From CF-161 sp035259145 (GTDB lineage: Bacteria > Chloroflexota > Dormibacteria > Dormibacterales > Dormibacteraceae), in NCBI GenBank assembly GCA_035259145.1, contig DATFWQ010000042.1, positions 1 to 43,472 of the forward strand: a stretch of 43,472 bases of DNA, in the 5' to 3' direction. This document shows, in pieces, positions 22,767-30,619 of the stretch. Made by a program: the position numbers and the translations under genes. The notes under the pieces are model-generated. The model saw only the letters and a program-made list of their open reading frames with translations. It ran no database searches and had not been told where the DNA came from. Numbering within the stretch: the stretch's first letter is position 1; each line of letters begins with the position of its first letter.

Positions 22767-23726
22767 GTGACCGACCGGCAAGTGAAGTTCGGCATCCTCG
22801 TCTGGCCCCAGTACACCGATTGGCCCTCGCTACGCGACGCCGGCGCGGCCGTAGATCGCCTGGGCTTCGAGTCGCTCTGGACCTGGGACCACGTTTATCC
22901 AATCGTGGGCTCGCCTGAGGGGCCCATCTTCGAGGGATACCTGACACTGGCTGGGTGGTCCTGCGTTACCGAGCGTGTCAGGTTGGGGCTCCTGGTAGGC
23001 GCGAACACCTTCCGGAATCCGGCTCTTGTGGCCAAGATGGTCACGACTCTTGACCACATGTGCGGCGGCCGAGCCATCCTCGGGATCGGCGGCGCCTGGT
23101 TTCAGCTCGAGCACGACGCCTATGGATTCGACTTCGGATCCACCGTGGGCGATCGTCTCGACAGGCTTGACGAAGCGGTGATGATCATCCGAGGCATGCT
23201 CGACGGCGGGCGGCCCAGCGCGCGCTCACACTACTCCACCCATGCAGCTCGGAACGATCCGCCTCCGTTGCAGCGACACCTGCCGATTCTGGTGGGCGGC
23301 GGCGGGGAGCGGAGGACACTGGCGACGGTGGCCCGCTACGCCGATAAGTGGAATGTCGGCGGCGACGTGGAGACGCTGCGCCATAAGGACAGCGTCCTGC
23401 GCCGCTGGTGCGAGCAGCTTGGGCGCAACAGCGATGAGATCGAGCGGACCCTTATGGCCGGCTCGGTGGTCGTGCGCGGGTCCGAGTCTGCCGCCCAGCG
23501 GGTCGTAGCTGAGATCAGGCGAACCAACCGCGGATGGGAGGGTACGCCGGCTCTGGTCGGGACGCCCGACATGATCATTGATCAGCTGTCGCCTTACATA
23601 GATCTCGGCTTCCACACCATATACTTCGACTTTCCGGCTCCCTACGATCGGGAGACGCTGGAGCGGCTTGCCGATGAAGTCAGACCTCCACTTCAGCATC
23701 AGCTTTCGTCTTTGCCCGCCTCATAG
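22767..23726 (+). CDS. LLM-class F420-dependent oxidoreductase
   Basis: A 319-residue luciferase-like monooxygenase-fold protein. Typical features are the N-terminal FGILVWPQYTDWPSL, FESLWTWDHVYP, LGLLVGANTFRNPALVAKMVTTLD and RAILGIGGAWFQLEH, with DRLDRLDEAV and LPILVGGGGERRTL further on. The W-T-W-D-H and G.GAW...E motifs are those of the F420-using subgroup instead of FMN/FMNH2 monooxygenases. Substrate cannot be inferred; such enzymes reduce or oxidise many secondary metabolites. GTG start (22767) inferred from the family N-terminus; no strong Shine-Dalgarno. Stands alone, convergent with the ergothioneine genes. Confidence 0.9.
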   Translation: MTDRQVKFGILVWPQYTDWPSLRDAGAAVDRLGFESLWTWDHVYPIVGSPEGPIFEGYLTLAGWSCVTERVRLGLLVGANTFRNPALVAKMVTTLDHMCGGRAILGIGGAWFQLEHDAYGFDFGSTVGDRLDRLDEAVMIIRGMLDGGRPSARSHYSTHAARNDPPPLQRHLPILVGGGGERRTLATVARYADKWNVGGDVETLRHKDSVLRRWCEQLGRNSDEIERTLMAGSVVVRGSESAAQRVVAEIRRTNRGWEGTPALVGTPDMIIDQLSPYIDLGFHTIYFDFPAPYDRETLERLADEVRPPLQHQLSSLPAS

Positions 23727-23801
23727 GCCGGGTGCACACTGGTTGACTCAAGGAAATGCGTACTCCAACCGCCTGCTTGGCGCTCGTCTGCCGGCCTTGG
23801 G

Positions 23802-24791
23802 CTATGCCGACCCTCCCAGGCGAGGCGTGCACAGGCAGAGCGCGAACCGTTCTTCGGCGTCCGTGTACCAGCGAGTGAGTGCGAGGCCGCTCTCACGCAG
23901 CGCCTGCTCGATCGACGCGTGAGTGAACTTGACACTGATCTCGGTCATCAGCAGCTCACCGGCCGCGAACTCCACGGTCAGTCCAGCGCCAGGCAGTCGC
24001 ACACGTTGTCGCCGGCGCGAGCGAAGGTGCATCTCGATCCGGGACTGCGCTCGATCGAATCGGGCGACGTGGTCGAAGGCCGCCAGATCGAAGTCGGCGG
24101 CCAGCTGACGATTTAGCACCCGCAGTACATTGCGGTTGAAGTCGGCGGTCACGCCCTCGGCGTCGTTGTATGCGGCCACCAGTTCGGCCTCGTCCTTTAC
24201 CAGGTCGACACCGAGCAGGAACGCGTCGCCCGGTTGGAGAAGACCGCGCACATGGTCGAGGAAGGCGCGCCGCTCGGCGCCGTCGAAGTTGCCTATGGTA
24301 CTGCCGAGAAAGACAACCAGCTGGCGTCCGTAGCGCGGGACCCGATCAAGATGCGCCGCAAAGTCGCCGACCATCGCGTAGACACTGATGCCAGGGAAGT
24401 CAGCGGCAATCCTGCGCGCAGTCTGCTGGAGCTTCGTCTCGCTGATGTCGAATGGCACGTAGAAGCCCAGGCGATGGCCCATTGCGGCACCGATGAGCAC
24501 GCTGGTCTTGCGCGCAGATCCTGAGCCGAGCTCAACAAGCGCCTCTGGCGCCACCGCTGCGATCACCTCAGGGGCCACCCGCCGGAGGATCTCGGCCTCC
24601 GTGCGGGTCAGGTAATACTCAGGCAGCTCGGTGATGGCCTCAAAGAGCTCTGATCCCCGCTCGTCGTAGAGCCAGCGCGGCAGCAGTGTCTTGGGGGTTG
24701 CCGTCAGGCCGGCCCGGACGTCGGCAATGAGATCCTGGCGGGCATCCTGGCCGAATGTGTGGATGGCGATGGTGACCGGGGCGGGGATCAT
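23802..24791 (-). CDS. egtD: L-histidine N-alpha-methyltransferase (ergothioneine biosynthesis)
   Basis: A 329-residue SAM-dependent enzyme that trimethylates histidine to hercynine. EgtD hallmarks: LLPRWLYDERGSELFEAI, the ITELPEYYLTRTEAEIL block that closes the histidine pocket, the SAM motif LVELGSGSARKTSVL, FLGSTIGNF and the late LLMTEISVKFT (E and S positions near the substrate). ATG at 24791 matches the family start; the open frame further upstream only shadows egtB. The ATG overlaps the egtB stop by four bases, so the two proteins are translated together. Confidence 0.95.
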   Translation of the reverse strand: MIPAPVTIAIHTFGQDARQDLIADVRAGLTATPKTLLPRWLYDERGSELFEAITELPEYYLTRTEAEILRRVAPEVIAAVAPEALVELGSGSARKTSVLIGAAMGHRLGFYVPFDISETKLQQTARRIAADFPGISVYAMVGDFAAHLDRVPRYGRQLVVFLGSTIGNFDGAERRAFLDHVRGLLQPGDAFLLGVDLVKDEAELVAAYNDAEGVTADFNRNVLRVLNRQLAADFDLAAFDHVARFDRAQSRIEMHLRSRRRQRVRLPGAGLTVEFAAGELLMTEISVKFTHASIEQALRESGLALTRWYTDAEERFALCLCTPRLGGSA

Positions 24792-26089
24792 GACGCGCCT
24801 CCGTCGCTCGCGCAGCGGAATCCGGCGAAGATCTGGCGCTTGAGACGCGAGTCCCAGTTGCGAAACGTGTTCCGGGCGACGCGCGGTCGGGTCGCCCACG
24901 AGGCGCCGCGGAGCACCTTGAACTCTGAGCCGAAGAACGGCTCCGAATACTCCGCATAGGGGAAGGCCCGGAATCCTGCGTAGGGGAGAAAGTCGCTGCC
25001 GGTCCACTCCCAAACGTCGCCCAGCATCTGCTCGCAGCCGAATGCGCTGGCACCGCCCGGATAGGCGCCGACCGGCGCGGGCGAGAGCAGCCGCTGGTCG
25101 AGGTTGGCCAGATGTGGCGTCGGCGGGTCGTCGCCCCATGGGTACCTGCGGCAGCGGGCGAGCGCCGGATCCCAAGCTGCGGCCACCTCCCACTCGAGCT
25201 CCGTTGGGAGGCGCTTACCTGCCCATCGGGCGTACGCCTGAGCCTCGAACCAGGAGACCTGGCTGACCGGCAAGCGGGGGTCGATGGGGAGAAGATGGCC
25301 AAAGCGATTGGAGGCCCATCCCTCACCTGAGTGCGTCCAGTGCTCAGGAGCCTGGATGCCGAAGATAGACCTCCACTCCCAGCCGTCGGCGCTCCACAGT
25401 TCCTCGCGCTCGTAGCCACAGTCGGCAATAAAGCGCAGGTACTCGCCGTTACTGACCGGAAAGCGGTCGATGCGGAAGGCTGACAGCTCGGTCTCGTGGC
25501 ATGGGTGCTCGTTGTCGTATGGCTCGTGCGAGTCACTGCCGATCGAGTACCGGCCGGCCGGGATGGAGACCATGTCGGGCTCGACCACCCGGCCGGCGGG
25601 CGGGTCCGGCAGGACCGGTAGACGGTCGCGGTAACGCCCCGGCGTGAGCTGCAGCGTCTGCAGGATCGTTTCGTCGTGCTGATGCTCGTGCTGGAGAATG
25701 AGGTCGTAGACGAAGCCGCCGCGAAGCAGCGGATCGTCGCCGTCGAACTCGATCTCTTCCAGCAGCGCCAGTGTGCGACGCCGGACGTCAGCCAGGTACG
25801 CGGCAGCGCTGGCGCGGTCCAGGAGCTGGCGCCGGCCGCGTGCCACGCGTGGTGTCTCGATCGCGTTGTAGGTGTGGAGCAGCTCCTCGTCGATGGGAGG
25901 CGCGCCAGATAGGCGCTGAACAAGCCAGAGTTCCTCGAACACGCCGATGTGTGCGTAGTCCCAAACCGGCGGACTCATCAACATGTCGTACTGGGTGGTC
26001 AGGCGCTCATCTTCGACGGGCGCCAGGAGTTCATGCGTACGCTGCCGAGCCTCTGCGAGATCGGCCGCGATCTGCTGCTTGAGATTCAT
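24788..26089 (-). CDS. egtB: Ergothioneine biosynthesis sulfoxide synthase
   Basis: A 433-residue non-heme iron enzyme that joins hercynine with cysteine or gamma-glutamylcysteine using O2. The N-terminal DinB-like domain carries the iron histidines in WDYAHIGVFEELW and in LQHEHQHDET (H-x3-H-x-E). The C-terminal formylglycine-generating-enzyme/C-type lectin fold is clear: MVSIPAGRYSIGSD, WFEAQAYARWAGKRLPTE, PWGDD, MLGDVWEWTGSDF, VLRGASWATRPRVARNTFRNW and GFRCA. No egtA, egtC or egtE gene is nearby, so either a cysteine-using EgtB or genes elsewhere. Its own ribosome-binding site is weak; a 22-codon ORF with a strong one ends six bases before the ATG. Confidence 0.94.
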   Translation of the reverse strand: MNLKQQIAADLAEARQRTHELLAPVEDERLTTQYDMLMSPPVWDYAHIGVFEELWLVQRLSGAPPIDEELLHTYNAIETPRVARGRRQLLDRASAAAYLADVRRRTLALLEEIEFDGDDPLLRGGFVYDLILQHEHQHDETILQTLQLTPGRYRDRLPVLPDPPAGRVVEPDMVSIPAGRYSIGSDSHEPYDNEHPCHETELSAFRIDRFPVSNGEYLRFIADCGYEREELWSADGWEWRSIFGIQAPEHWTHSGEGWASNRFGHLLPIDPRLPVSQVSWFEAQAYARWAGKRLPTELEWEVAAAWDPALARCRRYPWGDDPPTPHLANLDQRLLSPAPVGAYPGGASAFGCEQMLGDVWEWTGSDFLPYAGFRAFPYAEYSEPFFGSEFKVLRGASWATRPRVARNTFRNWDSRLKRQIFAGFRCASDGGAS

Positions 26090-26095
26090 GGTGTC

Positions 26096-26164
26096 TTACC
26101 CGAGGCTCCGCAAACGAATCCAGCCCGTCTTGCCGCGGCTCCGAAATCTCCAGCCGTAGATCAT
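26096..26164 (-). CDS. 22-residue leader ORF upstream of egtB
   Basis: ATG at 26164 is preceded by AGAGGAGG at 26180-26173 with an 8-nt spacer, the best Shine-Dalgarno in the neighbourhood. The peptide (starts MIYGWRFRSR, ends RLRSLG) is strongly basic, with six arginines, one lysine and two tryptophans. Its TAA stop is six bases before the egtB ATG, which itself lacks a good site. This suggests translational coupling or a regulatory leader peptide. It has no histidine or cysteine, so it is not an obvious attenuator for ergothioneine precursors. It may simply be an untranslated leader. Confidence 0.5.
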   Translation of the reverse strand: MIYGWRFRSRGKTGWIRLRSLG

Positions 26165-26490
26165 CGCTTGGTCCTCCTCTGCGATTCTTGAGTCGGTATT
26201 GCGACTGGGTCGCGATTACCACTATGGCCGAGGCGGCTCGGTGGCTGCAAGGTGGTAGCTGCCTACCGTTCAAGTTACCAGAACACGTGTTCGGAAGGCG
26301 GCCCGCGCCAGGCATGGCCCGCCGTCGAGACCGACGAGTCGGCAAGGCGCCGACCGATGAGCCAGGCTCGCTGTCCGCCGAGGCTCCCGACGCGGGATTG
26401 TCGAGCTTACGCCAGCGCGGCATGATCTGCCGGCGTGAACTGTTCCGGGTCGAACGTGGTAGACGCCGGCTTCTGCCGCAAAAGTCGAAT
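26165..26490. other. Divergent intergenic region between egtB leader and PadR gene
   Basis: No supportable gene: a plus-strand frame at 26188-26496 has an unremarkable Arg-rich peptide and no ribosome-binding site. A small hairpin GGTAG-CTGC-CTACC is seen near 26252-26265 on the egtB promoter side. It should hold the leftward egtBD promoter, but I cannot place -35/-10 boxes with confidence. Confidence 0.5.
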
Positions 26491-26492
26491 GT

Positions 26493-26557
26493 TTGAGACT
26501 GTCTCCGATCGGTTACGATATATCGCATAACATCGCATCGCATCCAGTACAGGAGGT
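26493..26557 (+). promoter_or_regulatory. Promoter, palindromic operator and ribosome-binding site of the PadR gene
   Basis: TTGAGA at 26493-26498 is followed by an AT-rich TTACGATATATCG. The 10-bp perfect palindrome CGATATATCG (26516-26525) covers the -10 position, and downstream ATCGCATCGCATC repeats the half-site. PadR proteins bind such AT-centred palindromes and usually repress themselves. AGGAGGT (26551-26557) precedes the ATG at 26565 by seven bases. Confidence 0.55.
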
Positions 26558-26564
26558 ATCAGAA

Positions 26565-27197
26565 ATGGAAGCGAGATTTATGGGATGGCGTGGCCCATGG
26601 GCCGGCCGCTTCACACCGTTCGCAGGACCACGGGGCCCACGCGGCGCGTGGGGGGCGTGGGCTTTTGGAAGGGGTTTCGGCCGTGGTTTTCGCGGCCCAT
26701 GGGGCCCGCCGGGGCCACGGGCACGTCGGGGAAACGTACGTGTCGCGATCTTGGCCTTGCTCGCCGAGCAGCCGATGCACGGTTACCAGGTGATCCAGGA
26801 GCTGGAGAGCCGAACCGGTGGCGCTTGGCGCGTCAGCCCGGGCTCCGTCTATCCGACTCTGCAGATGCTCGAGGAAGAGGGTTTGATCTCGAGCGAGGAG
26901 ATCGAGGGCAAGCGCGTTTACTCATTAACCGACGCCGGGCGAAACCAGGTCGAGAGCCAGAAGGAAAGGGGCCGTGCACCATGGGACGAGGTCGTCGGTG
27001 GTGGTGACGAGACTTTGCACAGCCTGCGAGATGCCGCACTCCAGCTTGGTGCCGCGGCGATGCAGGTTGCTCACGCAGGTTCGACGGGGCAGATCGACCG
27101 CACCGTGGCAATCCTCAACGAGGCGCGACGGCAGCTCTACGCGATTCTGGCCGAGGACTCCGCCGGGGGCGAGCAAAGCACAGAACCCGATCAGTAG
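26565..27197 (+). CDS. PadR-family transcriptional regulator with Gly/Arg/Trp-rich N-terminus
   Basis: A 210-residue regulator. Residues 56-125 are the PadR winged helix: GNVRVAILALLAEQPMHGYQ, VIQELESRTGGAWRVSPGS, VYPTLQMLEEEGLI and EGKRVYSLTDAG. The C-terminal helix pair (residues 140-200) mediates dimerisation. Unusual is the first 55 residues, a low-complexity run of Gly, Arg, Trp, Phe and Pro (for example WGAWAFGRGFGRGFRGPWG), which may bind nucleic acid or form a disordered tail. I chose ATG 26565 for its AGGAGGT; the longer TTG frame from 26493 overlaps the promoter. Likely autoregulated through the palindrome upstream; its target may be itself or egtBD, which diverges from it. Confidence 0.9.
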   Translation: MEARFMGWRGPWAGRFTPFAGPRGPRGAWGAWAFGRGFGRGFRGPWGPPGPRARRGNVRVAILALLAEQPMHGYQVIQELESRTGGAWRVSPGSVYPTLQMLEEEGLISSEEIEGKRVYSLTDAGRNQVESQKERGRAPWDEVVGGGDETLHSLRDAALQLGAAAMQVAHAGSTGQIDRTVAILNEARRQLYAILAEDSAGGEQSTEPDQ

Positions 27198-27212
27198 CAG
27201 CCATCCCAGCCA

Positions 27213-27247
27213 GGCCAAGCTGGAGCAGATTCCGAGCCAGCTTGGCC
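27213..27247 (+). terminator. Long hairpin after the PadR gene
   Basis: GGCCAAGCTGG (27213-27223) pairs perfectly over 11 bp with CCAGCTTGGCC (27237-27247) around a 13-nt loop, starting 16 bp after the PadR stop. No T-tract follows. Position fits transcription termination or mRNA 3'-end protection; a symmetrical protein-binding site is the alternative. Confidence 0.5.
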
Positions 27248-27421
27248 ATGGCTTGGCCACGGGGTGGCGCGACGAGGAGGTCCGCGATGCGCACTATTTC
27301 CGGCGAAACGACCTCTCAGGTGCTCGGGATAGGTCCCCGCGCGGAAATGGGACCTCATTCGGCGGGTTCCAGGCGGTACGGTTCGCTCCATCCCTACCTG
27401 GTGGGTCAGTAGACTGCCCGC

Positions 27422-27979
27422 GTGATGACCGTGGTCCTGGGCATCGCAGCTCTCCTGGGATGGGCTGCGTTTGAGTTCGCCTTCCGGGCTCCCGGCGAGG
27501 CGAGCACCTGGCATGGGAAGGCCACCGACCGTGGGAGCACCCGGTTGCTGGTCCTCGCATACGCGGTGGCCGCCGTCTTACCGGCTCTGCTGCGGCAGGT
27601 GGACTTCGGCGGTGTGGGCCAGGCCGCCTGGGCCGGCGTCGCGCTGGCCTTCGCCGGACTGATAATCCGTGGATGGGGCATGCGGACACTGGGACGGTCG
27701 TACAGCCGCACCCTGCGCACGTCTAGCGATCAGCGCCTGGTCACGACAGGGCCGTACCGCTGGGTCCGCCACCCGGGCTACCTGGGCAGCATGGCGGTGT
27801 GGGTGGGTGCTTCGTTGGCGTTCCACAGCTGGGTGGCGGCGATCATCGTCGCAATGCTGATGGTCCTCGCTTACGGCTGGCGCATCAGCGCCGAAGAGCG
27901 GATGCTCGCCGAGCACTTCGGTGATGAATATCGGAAGTATGTCGCCCGCACCGCGCGGCTGATCCCGGGAGTCTTCTGA
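27422..27979 (+). CDS. Isoprenylcysteine carboxyl methyltransferase-family membrane protein
   Basis: A 185-residue membrane protein with about five helices. The C-terminal SAM-binding signature of the ICMT/PEMT-like family is visible: LVTTGPYRWVRHPGYLG, followed by a helix pair and ISAEERMLAEHFGDEYRKYV. Bacterial homologues methylate lipids or unknown substrates, as prenylated proteins are lacking; function here is unassigned. GTG at 27422 and ATG at 27425 are adjacent candidate starts; neither has a strong ribosome-binding site. It stands alone between PadR (+) and the leftward Gfo/Idh/MocA gene. Confidence 0.88.
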   Translation: MMTVVLGIAALLGWAAFEFAFRAPGEASTWHGKATDRGSTRLLVLAYAVAAVLPALLRQVDFGGVGQAAWAGVALAFAGLIIRGWGMRTLGRSYSRTLRTSSDQRLVTTGPYRWVRHPGYLGSMAVWVGASLAFHSWVAAIIVAMLMVLAYGWRISAEERMLAEHFGDEYRKYVARTARLIPGVF

Positions 27980-28049
27980 TCTGCGCGGCGGCTCCTGGTG
28001 ATCTGACGATGAGGCGTGCGCCCGGGAGGACGCGGCCGGCCGTTTAGTT

Positions 28050-29081
28050 TTAGTCCGGCACCTCAGCCGGGGTGACCGGGATGCGCCGGCGGGCGGATTT
28101 CACCAGCGCCTCACAGAGGGACAGAGTGGCCAGGTTGTCGCGGCCCGACGTCTCAGGTGTCCTGCCCGTGCTGACCGCAGCGGCGAACTCGGCCAGGCAG
28201 CCGGCCCGGTCTATAAGCTCCAGCCTCGGCAGCTCGACCTCCCTCGGTTCGGCGCCTCGCTCACGGACCACCAGGCGGTCGGCGCCCGAGTCGTACATGG
28301 ACCGCCGGCTGGTCCACCACGCCTCGCCGGCCTCGAAGGCCATGCGCCACTCGCCGGCCCACGCGGTTGCCTGCCCCCAGCCGATCCAGCTGCCGCGGTA
28401 GCTGGCCACCACGCTGTCGCCAAACCGAACGGTAGCCACCGCTGCAGGCGGCCCGGCGAAGCCGCTCCAGGACGGGTTCCACGCCTCGCAGGTGACAGCG
28501 GTCGCCTCTCGGCCCAGAACGAAGCGCAGGAGGTCGGCGTGGTGGACCGCCATGTCCAGCAGCAGCGGCTGCTCGAGAAGGCGGTGCCCCGTACCGGGTT
28601 CTGATACCGGCTCGTGCCGAAAGTCGACCTCGACCTCGTGCGGCTCCCCCAGCCCGCCGGCGCGGACGAGCTCGGCAGCCGCCCGGGCCGCCGGGAAGAA
28701 GCGATAGTTCTGGTTGACCATCAGGACGAGGCGGCGACGCTCAGCAAGGGTGACGACCTCAGCCGCCTCGGCCGGGGTTGCTGCGAAGGGCTTCTCGACG
28801 AGCACGTGCCGGCCGGCCTCGAGGGCGTTGCGGGCCACCGGCACGTGACCGGGCAGGTTCGTGGCGACCAGCACCGCGTCGGCGTCGGTCGCCGCCAGCG
28901 CGTCCCCCAGAAGGGTGAAGCAACGCTCCTCCGGGACGCCGGCATGCTCGACGACCAGGTGCAGGGCAGCCGGGTCCACATCCACGCAGCCGGCCAGCTC
29001 GACCTCCGGTACCTGGGGCAGCATGCCCGCGACCCAGTGCCTGCCGGACTGGCCCAGGCCCACCGCGAGCAGCCGCAGCAC
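28050..29081 (-). CDS. Gfo/Idh/MocA-family oxidoreductase
   Basis: A 343-residue NAD(P)-dependent sugar-type dehydrogenase. N-terminal Rossmann fold (LLAVGLGQSGRHWVAGML, ELAGCVDVDPAAL, DAVLVATNLPGHVPVARNAL), then the conserved EKPFA motif (AGRHVLVEKPFAATPAEA) that carries the catalytic lysine, and the C-terminal sheet domain with LLLDMAVHHADLLRFVLG. Substrates in the family are sugars, inositols and their phosphates; none can be picked here. It is transcribed away from a ThuA-like gene 56 bp away, and such pairs are common in trehalose or other sugar-derivative catabolism. Confidence 0.92.
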   Translation of the reverse strand: MLRLLAVGLGQSGRHWVAGMLPQVPEVELAGCVDVDPAALHLVVEHAGVPEERCFTLLGDALAATDADAVLVATNLPGHVPVARNALEAGRHVLVEKPFAATPAEAAEVVTLAERRRLVLMVNQNYRFFPAARAAAELVRAGGLGEPHEVEVDFRHEPVSEPGTGHRLLEQPLLLDMAVHHADLLRFVLGREATAVTCEAWNPSWSGFAGPPAAVATVRFGDSVVASYRGSWIGWGQATAWAGEWRMAFEAGEAWWTSRRSMYDSGADRLVVRERGAEPREVELPRLELIDRAGCLAEFAAAVSTGRTPETSGRDNLATLSLCEALVKSARRRIPVTPAEVPD

Positions 29082-29137
29082 ACCGCGAGTATGAGGTGCT
29101 CGGGCGCAGAAGGCGGTAGAAGCGGTAGAACCGGGTC

Positions 29138-29857
29138 ATGCGCGTGACGGTGTGGGGCGAGAATGTCCACGAGCGTCGAGATCCCGAGGTCGCGGCCATT
29201 TACCCGGAGGGTATGCACGAGGCGATCGCGCAAGGGATTCGCGAGCAAGGTGGCGCGGACGTCTCCGTATGCACCGCAACCCTGGACCAGCCGGAGCAGG
29301 GCCTGGGGCGCGTTGTGCTGGGCGCGACGGACGTGCTGACCTGGTGGGGACACGCCGCCCACGACGACGTCGCGGACGACGTTGTTAGACGCGTGTGCGA
29401 CCGGGTGCGGGGCGGCATGGGCCTGGTGGTACTGCACTCGGGCCACTACTCCCGGGTGTTCAGGGAGCTGATGGGCACCACGTGCGCGCTGCGCTGGCGC
29501 AACGCCGGCGAGAGAGAGCTGGTATGGACGGTGGCCCCGGCCCACCCCATCGCGGACGGCTTGCCGGATGTATTTGCGATCCCGCGCCAGGAGACGTACG
29601 GCGAATTCTTCGACGTGCCGCCGCCCGACGAGCTGGTCTTCATAAGCTCGTTCGCGGGCGGCGAGGTCTTTCGCAGTGGATGCTGCTTCGCTCGAGGACG
29701 CGGTCGGATCTTCTACTTCAGCCCAGGCGATCAGGAGTACCCCGTCTACCACCAGGCCGAGGTCCGCCGGGTGATCGCGAATGCCGTCCGCTGGGCCGCG
29801 CCTCGCGGACGCGTGCGAGATGCCCCCTTCGAGCCCATCCATGCAGACCCGCCCTGA
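29138..29857 (+). CDS. ThuA-like protein (trehalose-utilisation family)
   Basis: A 239-residue class-I-glutamine-amidotransferase-like fold of the ThuA group. Start MRVTVWGENVHERRDPEVAAIYPEG, then DVLTWWGHAAHDDVADDVV, LVVLHSGHYSRVFRELMG (with SGH where amidotransferases have a nucleophilic cysteine), an ETYGEFFDVP block and GRIFYFSPGDQEYPVYH at the end. ThuA proteins act in trehalose/sugar 3-keto metabolism in rhizobia and are often linked to Gfo/Idh/MocA dehydrogenases, as here with a divergent neighbour. Catalysis in this group is still poorly defined. A hairpin follows at 29915-29932. Confidence 0.88.
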   Translation: MRVTVWGENVHERRDPEVAAIYPEGMHEAIAQGIREQGGADVSVCTATLDQPEQGLGRVVLGATDVLTWWGHAAHDDVADDVVRRVCDRVRGGMGLVVLHSGHYSRVFRELMGTTCALRWRNAGERELVWTVAPAHPIADGLPDVFAIPRQETYGEFFDVPPPDELVFISSFAGGEVFRSGCCFARGRGRIFYFSPGDQEYPVYHQAEVRRVIANAVRWAAPRGRVRDAPFEPIHADPP

Positions 29858-29914
29858 CGGAGCGCCCGGCGTGGTCGTGGCCTGCAGTCATGCGAGCCAT
29901 AACAGGAGTGGAGT

Positions 29915-29932
29915 CGGGCCCGATTGGGCCCG
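29915..29932 (+). terminator. Hairpin terminator candidate after the ThuA-like gene
   Basis: CGGGCCC and GGGCCCG pair over 7 bp around the 4-nt loop GATT, 58 bp after the ThuA stop and about 115 bp before the exosortase-substrate gene. A short T-containing stretch (GGTTCC) follows but no real T-run. It likely separates the two transcription units. Confidence 0.5.
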
Positions 29933-30046
29933 GTTCCTGGTCACCGACCTTCCTGGGTCTGGTGCACAGCTGTCCCTGGTGTGTCCCACTTGACCGGGCA
30001 AATCGTCCTATGGCCTCCATGCGCGTCTGTCTCAAAACTTAACGAG

Positions 30047-30619
30047 ATGGCGAGTAGGCTCTCAGAGAGAAGACATCAACTCCTCGCGCTCGCGGCGATC
30101 ATCCTCCTCGCACTCGTGCTGTTGCTGGTCGTCGGCCTCCGTGGCGGTCTATTCCGCTTGGGCGAGGCGTCATCGCAGGGCTCGACCGGCGGCGATGGGT
30201 CCAGCGTGACCGGCGGCTTCAGTGCAGACGCAAGCGTAGGGACTGGAGTCCCCGATACCCTGGATGCCGGCAGCGGCTATCAGGCGATCTACAGCGGCCA
30301 GATCTCGAGTGGACAGACGGCTGCTGGTCCAACCGGCGGTGGAACGAGCGGTAGCACGTCAGCAGTGGCCCAGCCGTCCGGCCCACAGACCACCGGCAGC
30401 CCCGGCAGCGGTACGAGCAGCGCCGGGACAGGTGATCAGAGCGCCGGCAGTGGAGTTGGCAATCCAGGTGGCAGTCCGACACTCGGTGGTGGCCAGACCA
30501 GCGAAGGTATCGCGACGCCGGAGCTTCCCAGCGCTCTCCTGTTCGTGCTTGGTCTGATCTCGGTGGCCGGCGTGGCGTGGCTGTTCACGCGACGCCGGAA
30601 TGCGCTCGGCCACAGTTAG
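30047..30619 (+). CDS. Putative exosortase substrate with TPELPS C-terminal sorting tail
   Basis: A 190-residue protein with the layout of a sorted surface protein. It has an N-terminal hydrophobic signal (LLALAAIILLALVLLLVVG), a long low-complexity Gly/Ser/Thr/Gln linker without cysteines (about residues 40-150), and a C-terminal tail made of the motif TPELPS (157-162), one hydrophobic helix (ALLFVLGLISVAGVAWLF) and a basic end RRR (182-184). This tripartite tail is like PEP-CTERM and related exosortase signals, not the LPXTG of sortase A. The exosortase gene starts inside its 3' end. ATG at 30047 chosen as the last ATG before the signal; the longer frame from 29924 would precede it with a non-signal-like stretch. 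Confidence 0.78.
   Translation: MASRLSERRHQLLALAAIILLALVLLLVVGLRGGLFRLGEASSQGSTGGDGSSVTGGFSADASVGTGVPDTLDAGSGYQAIYSGQISSGQTAAGPTGGGTSGSTSAVAQPSGPQTTGSPGSGTSSAGTGDQSAGSGVGNPGGSPTLGGGQTSEGIATPELPSALLFVLGLISVAGVAWLFTRRRNALGHS

Noticed and set aside
26188..26496. 102-codon ORF between egtB and PadR genes
   Set aside because: No ribosome-binding site, no recognisable domain, and it overlaps the expected egtB promoter.
28721..29842. Long minus-strand open frame of 373 codons
   Set aside because: Overlaps the Gfo/Idh/MocA gene in another frame and the antisense of the ThuA-like gene, both clear families.
30503..30619. LPXTG sortase signal in the exosortase substrate
   Set aside because: The motif is TPELPSAL, with no LPXTG, and the neighbour is an exosortase, not a sortase.
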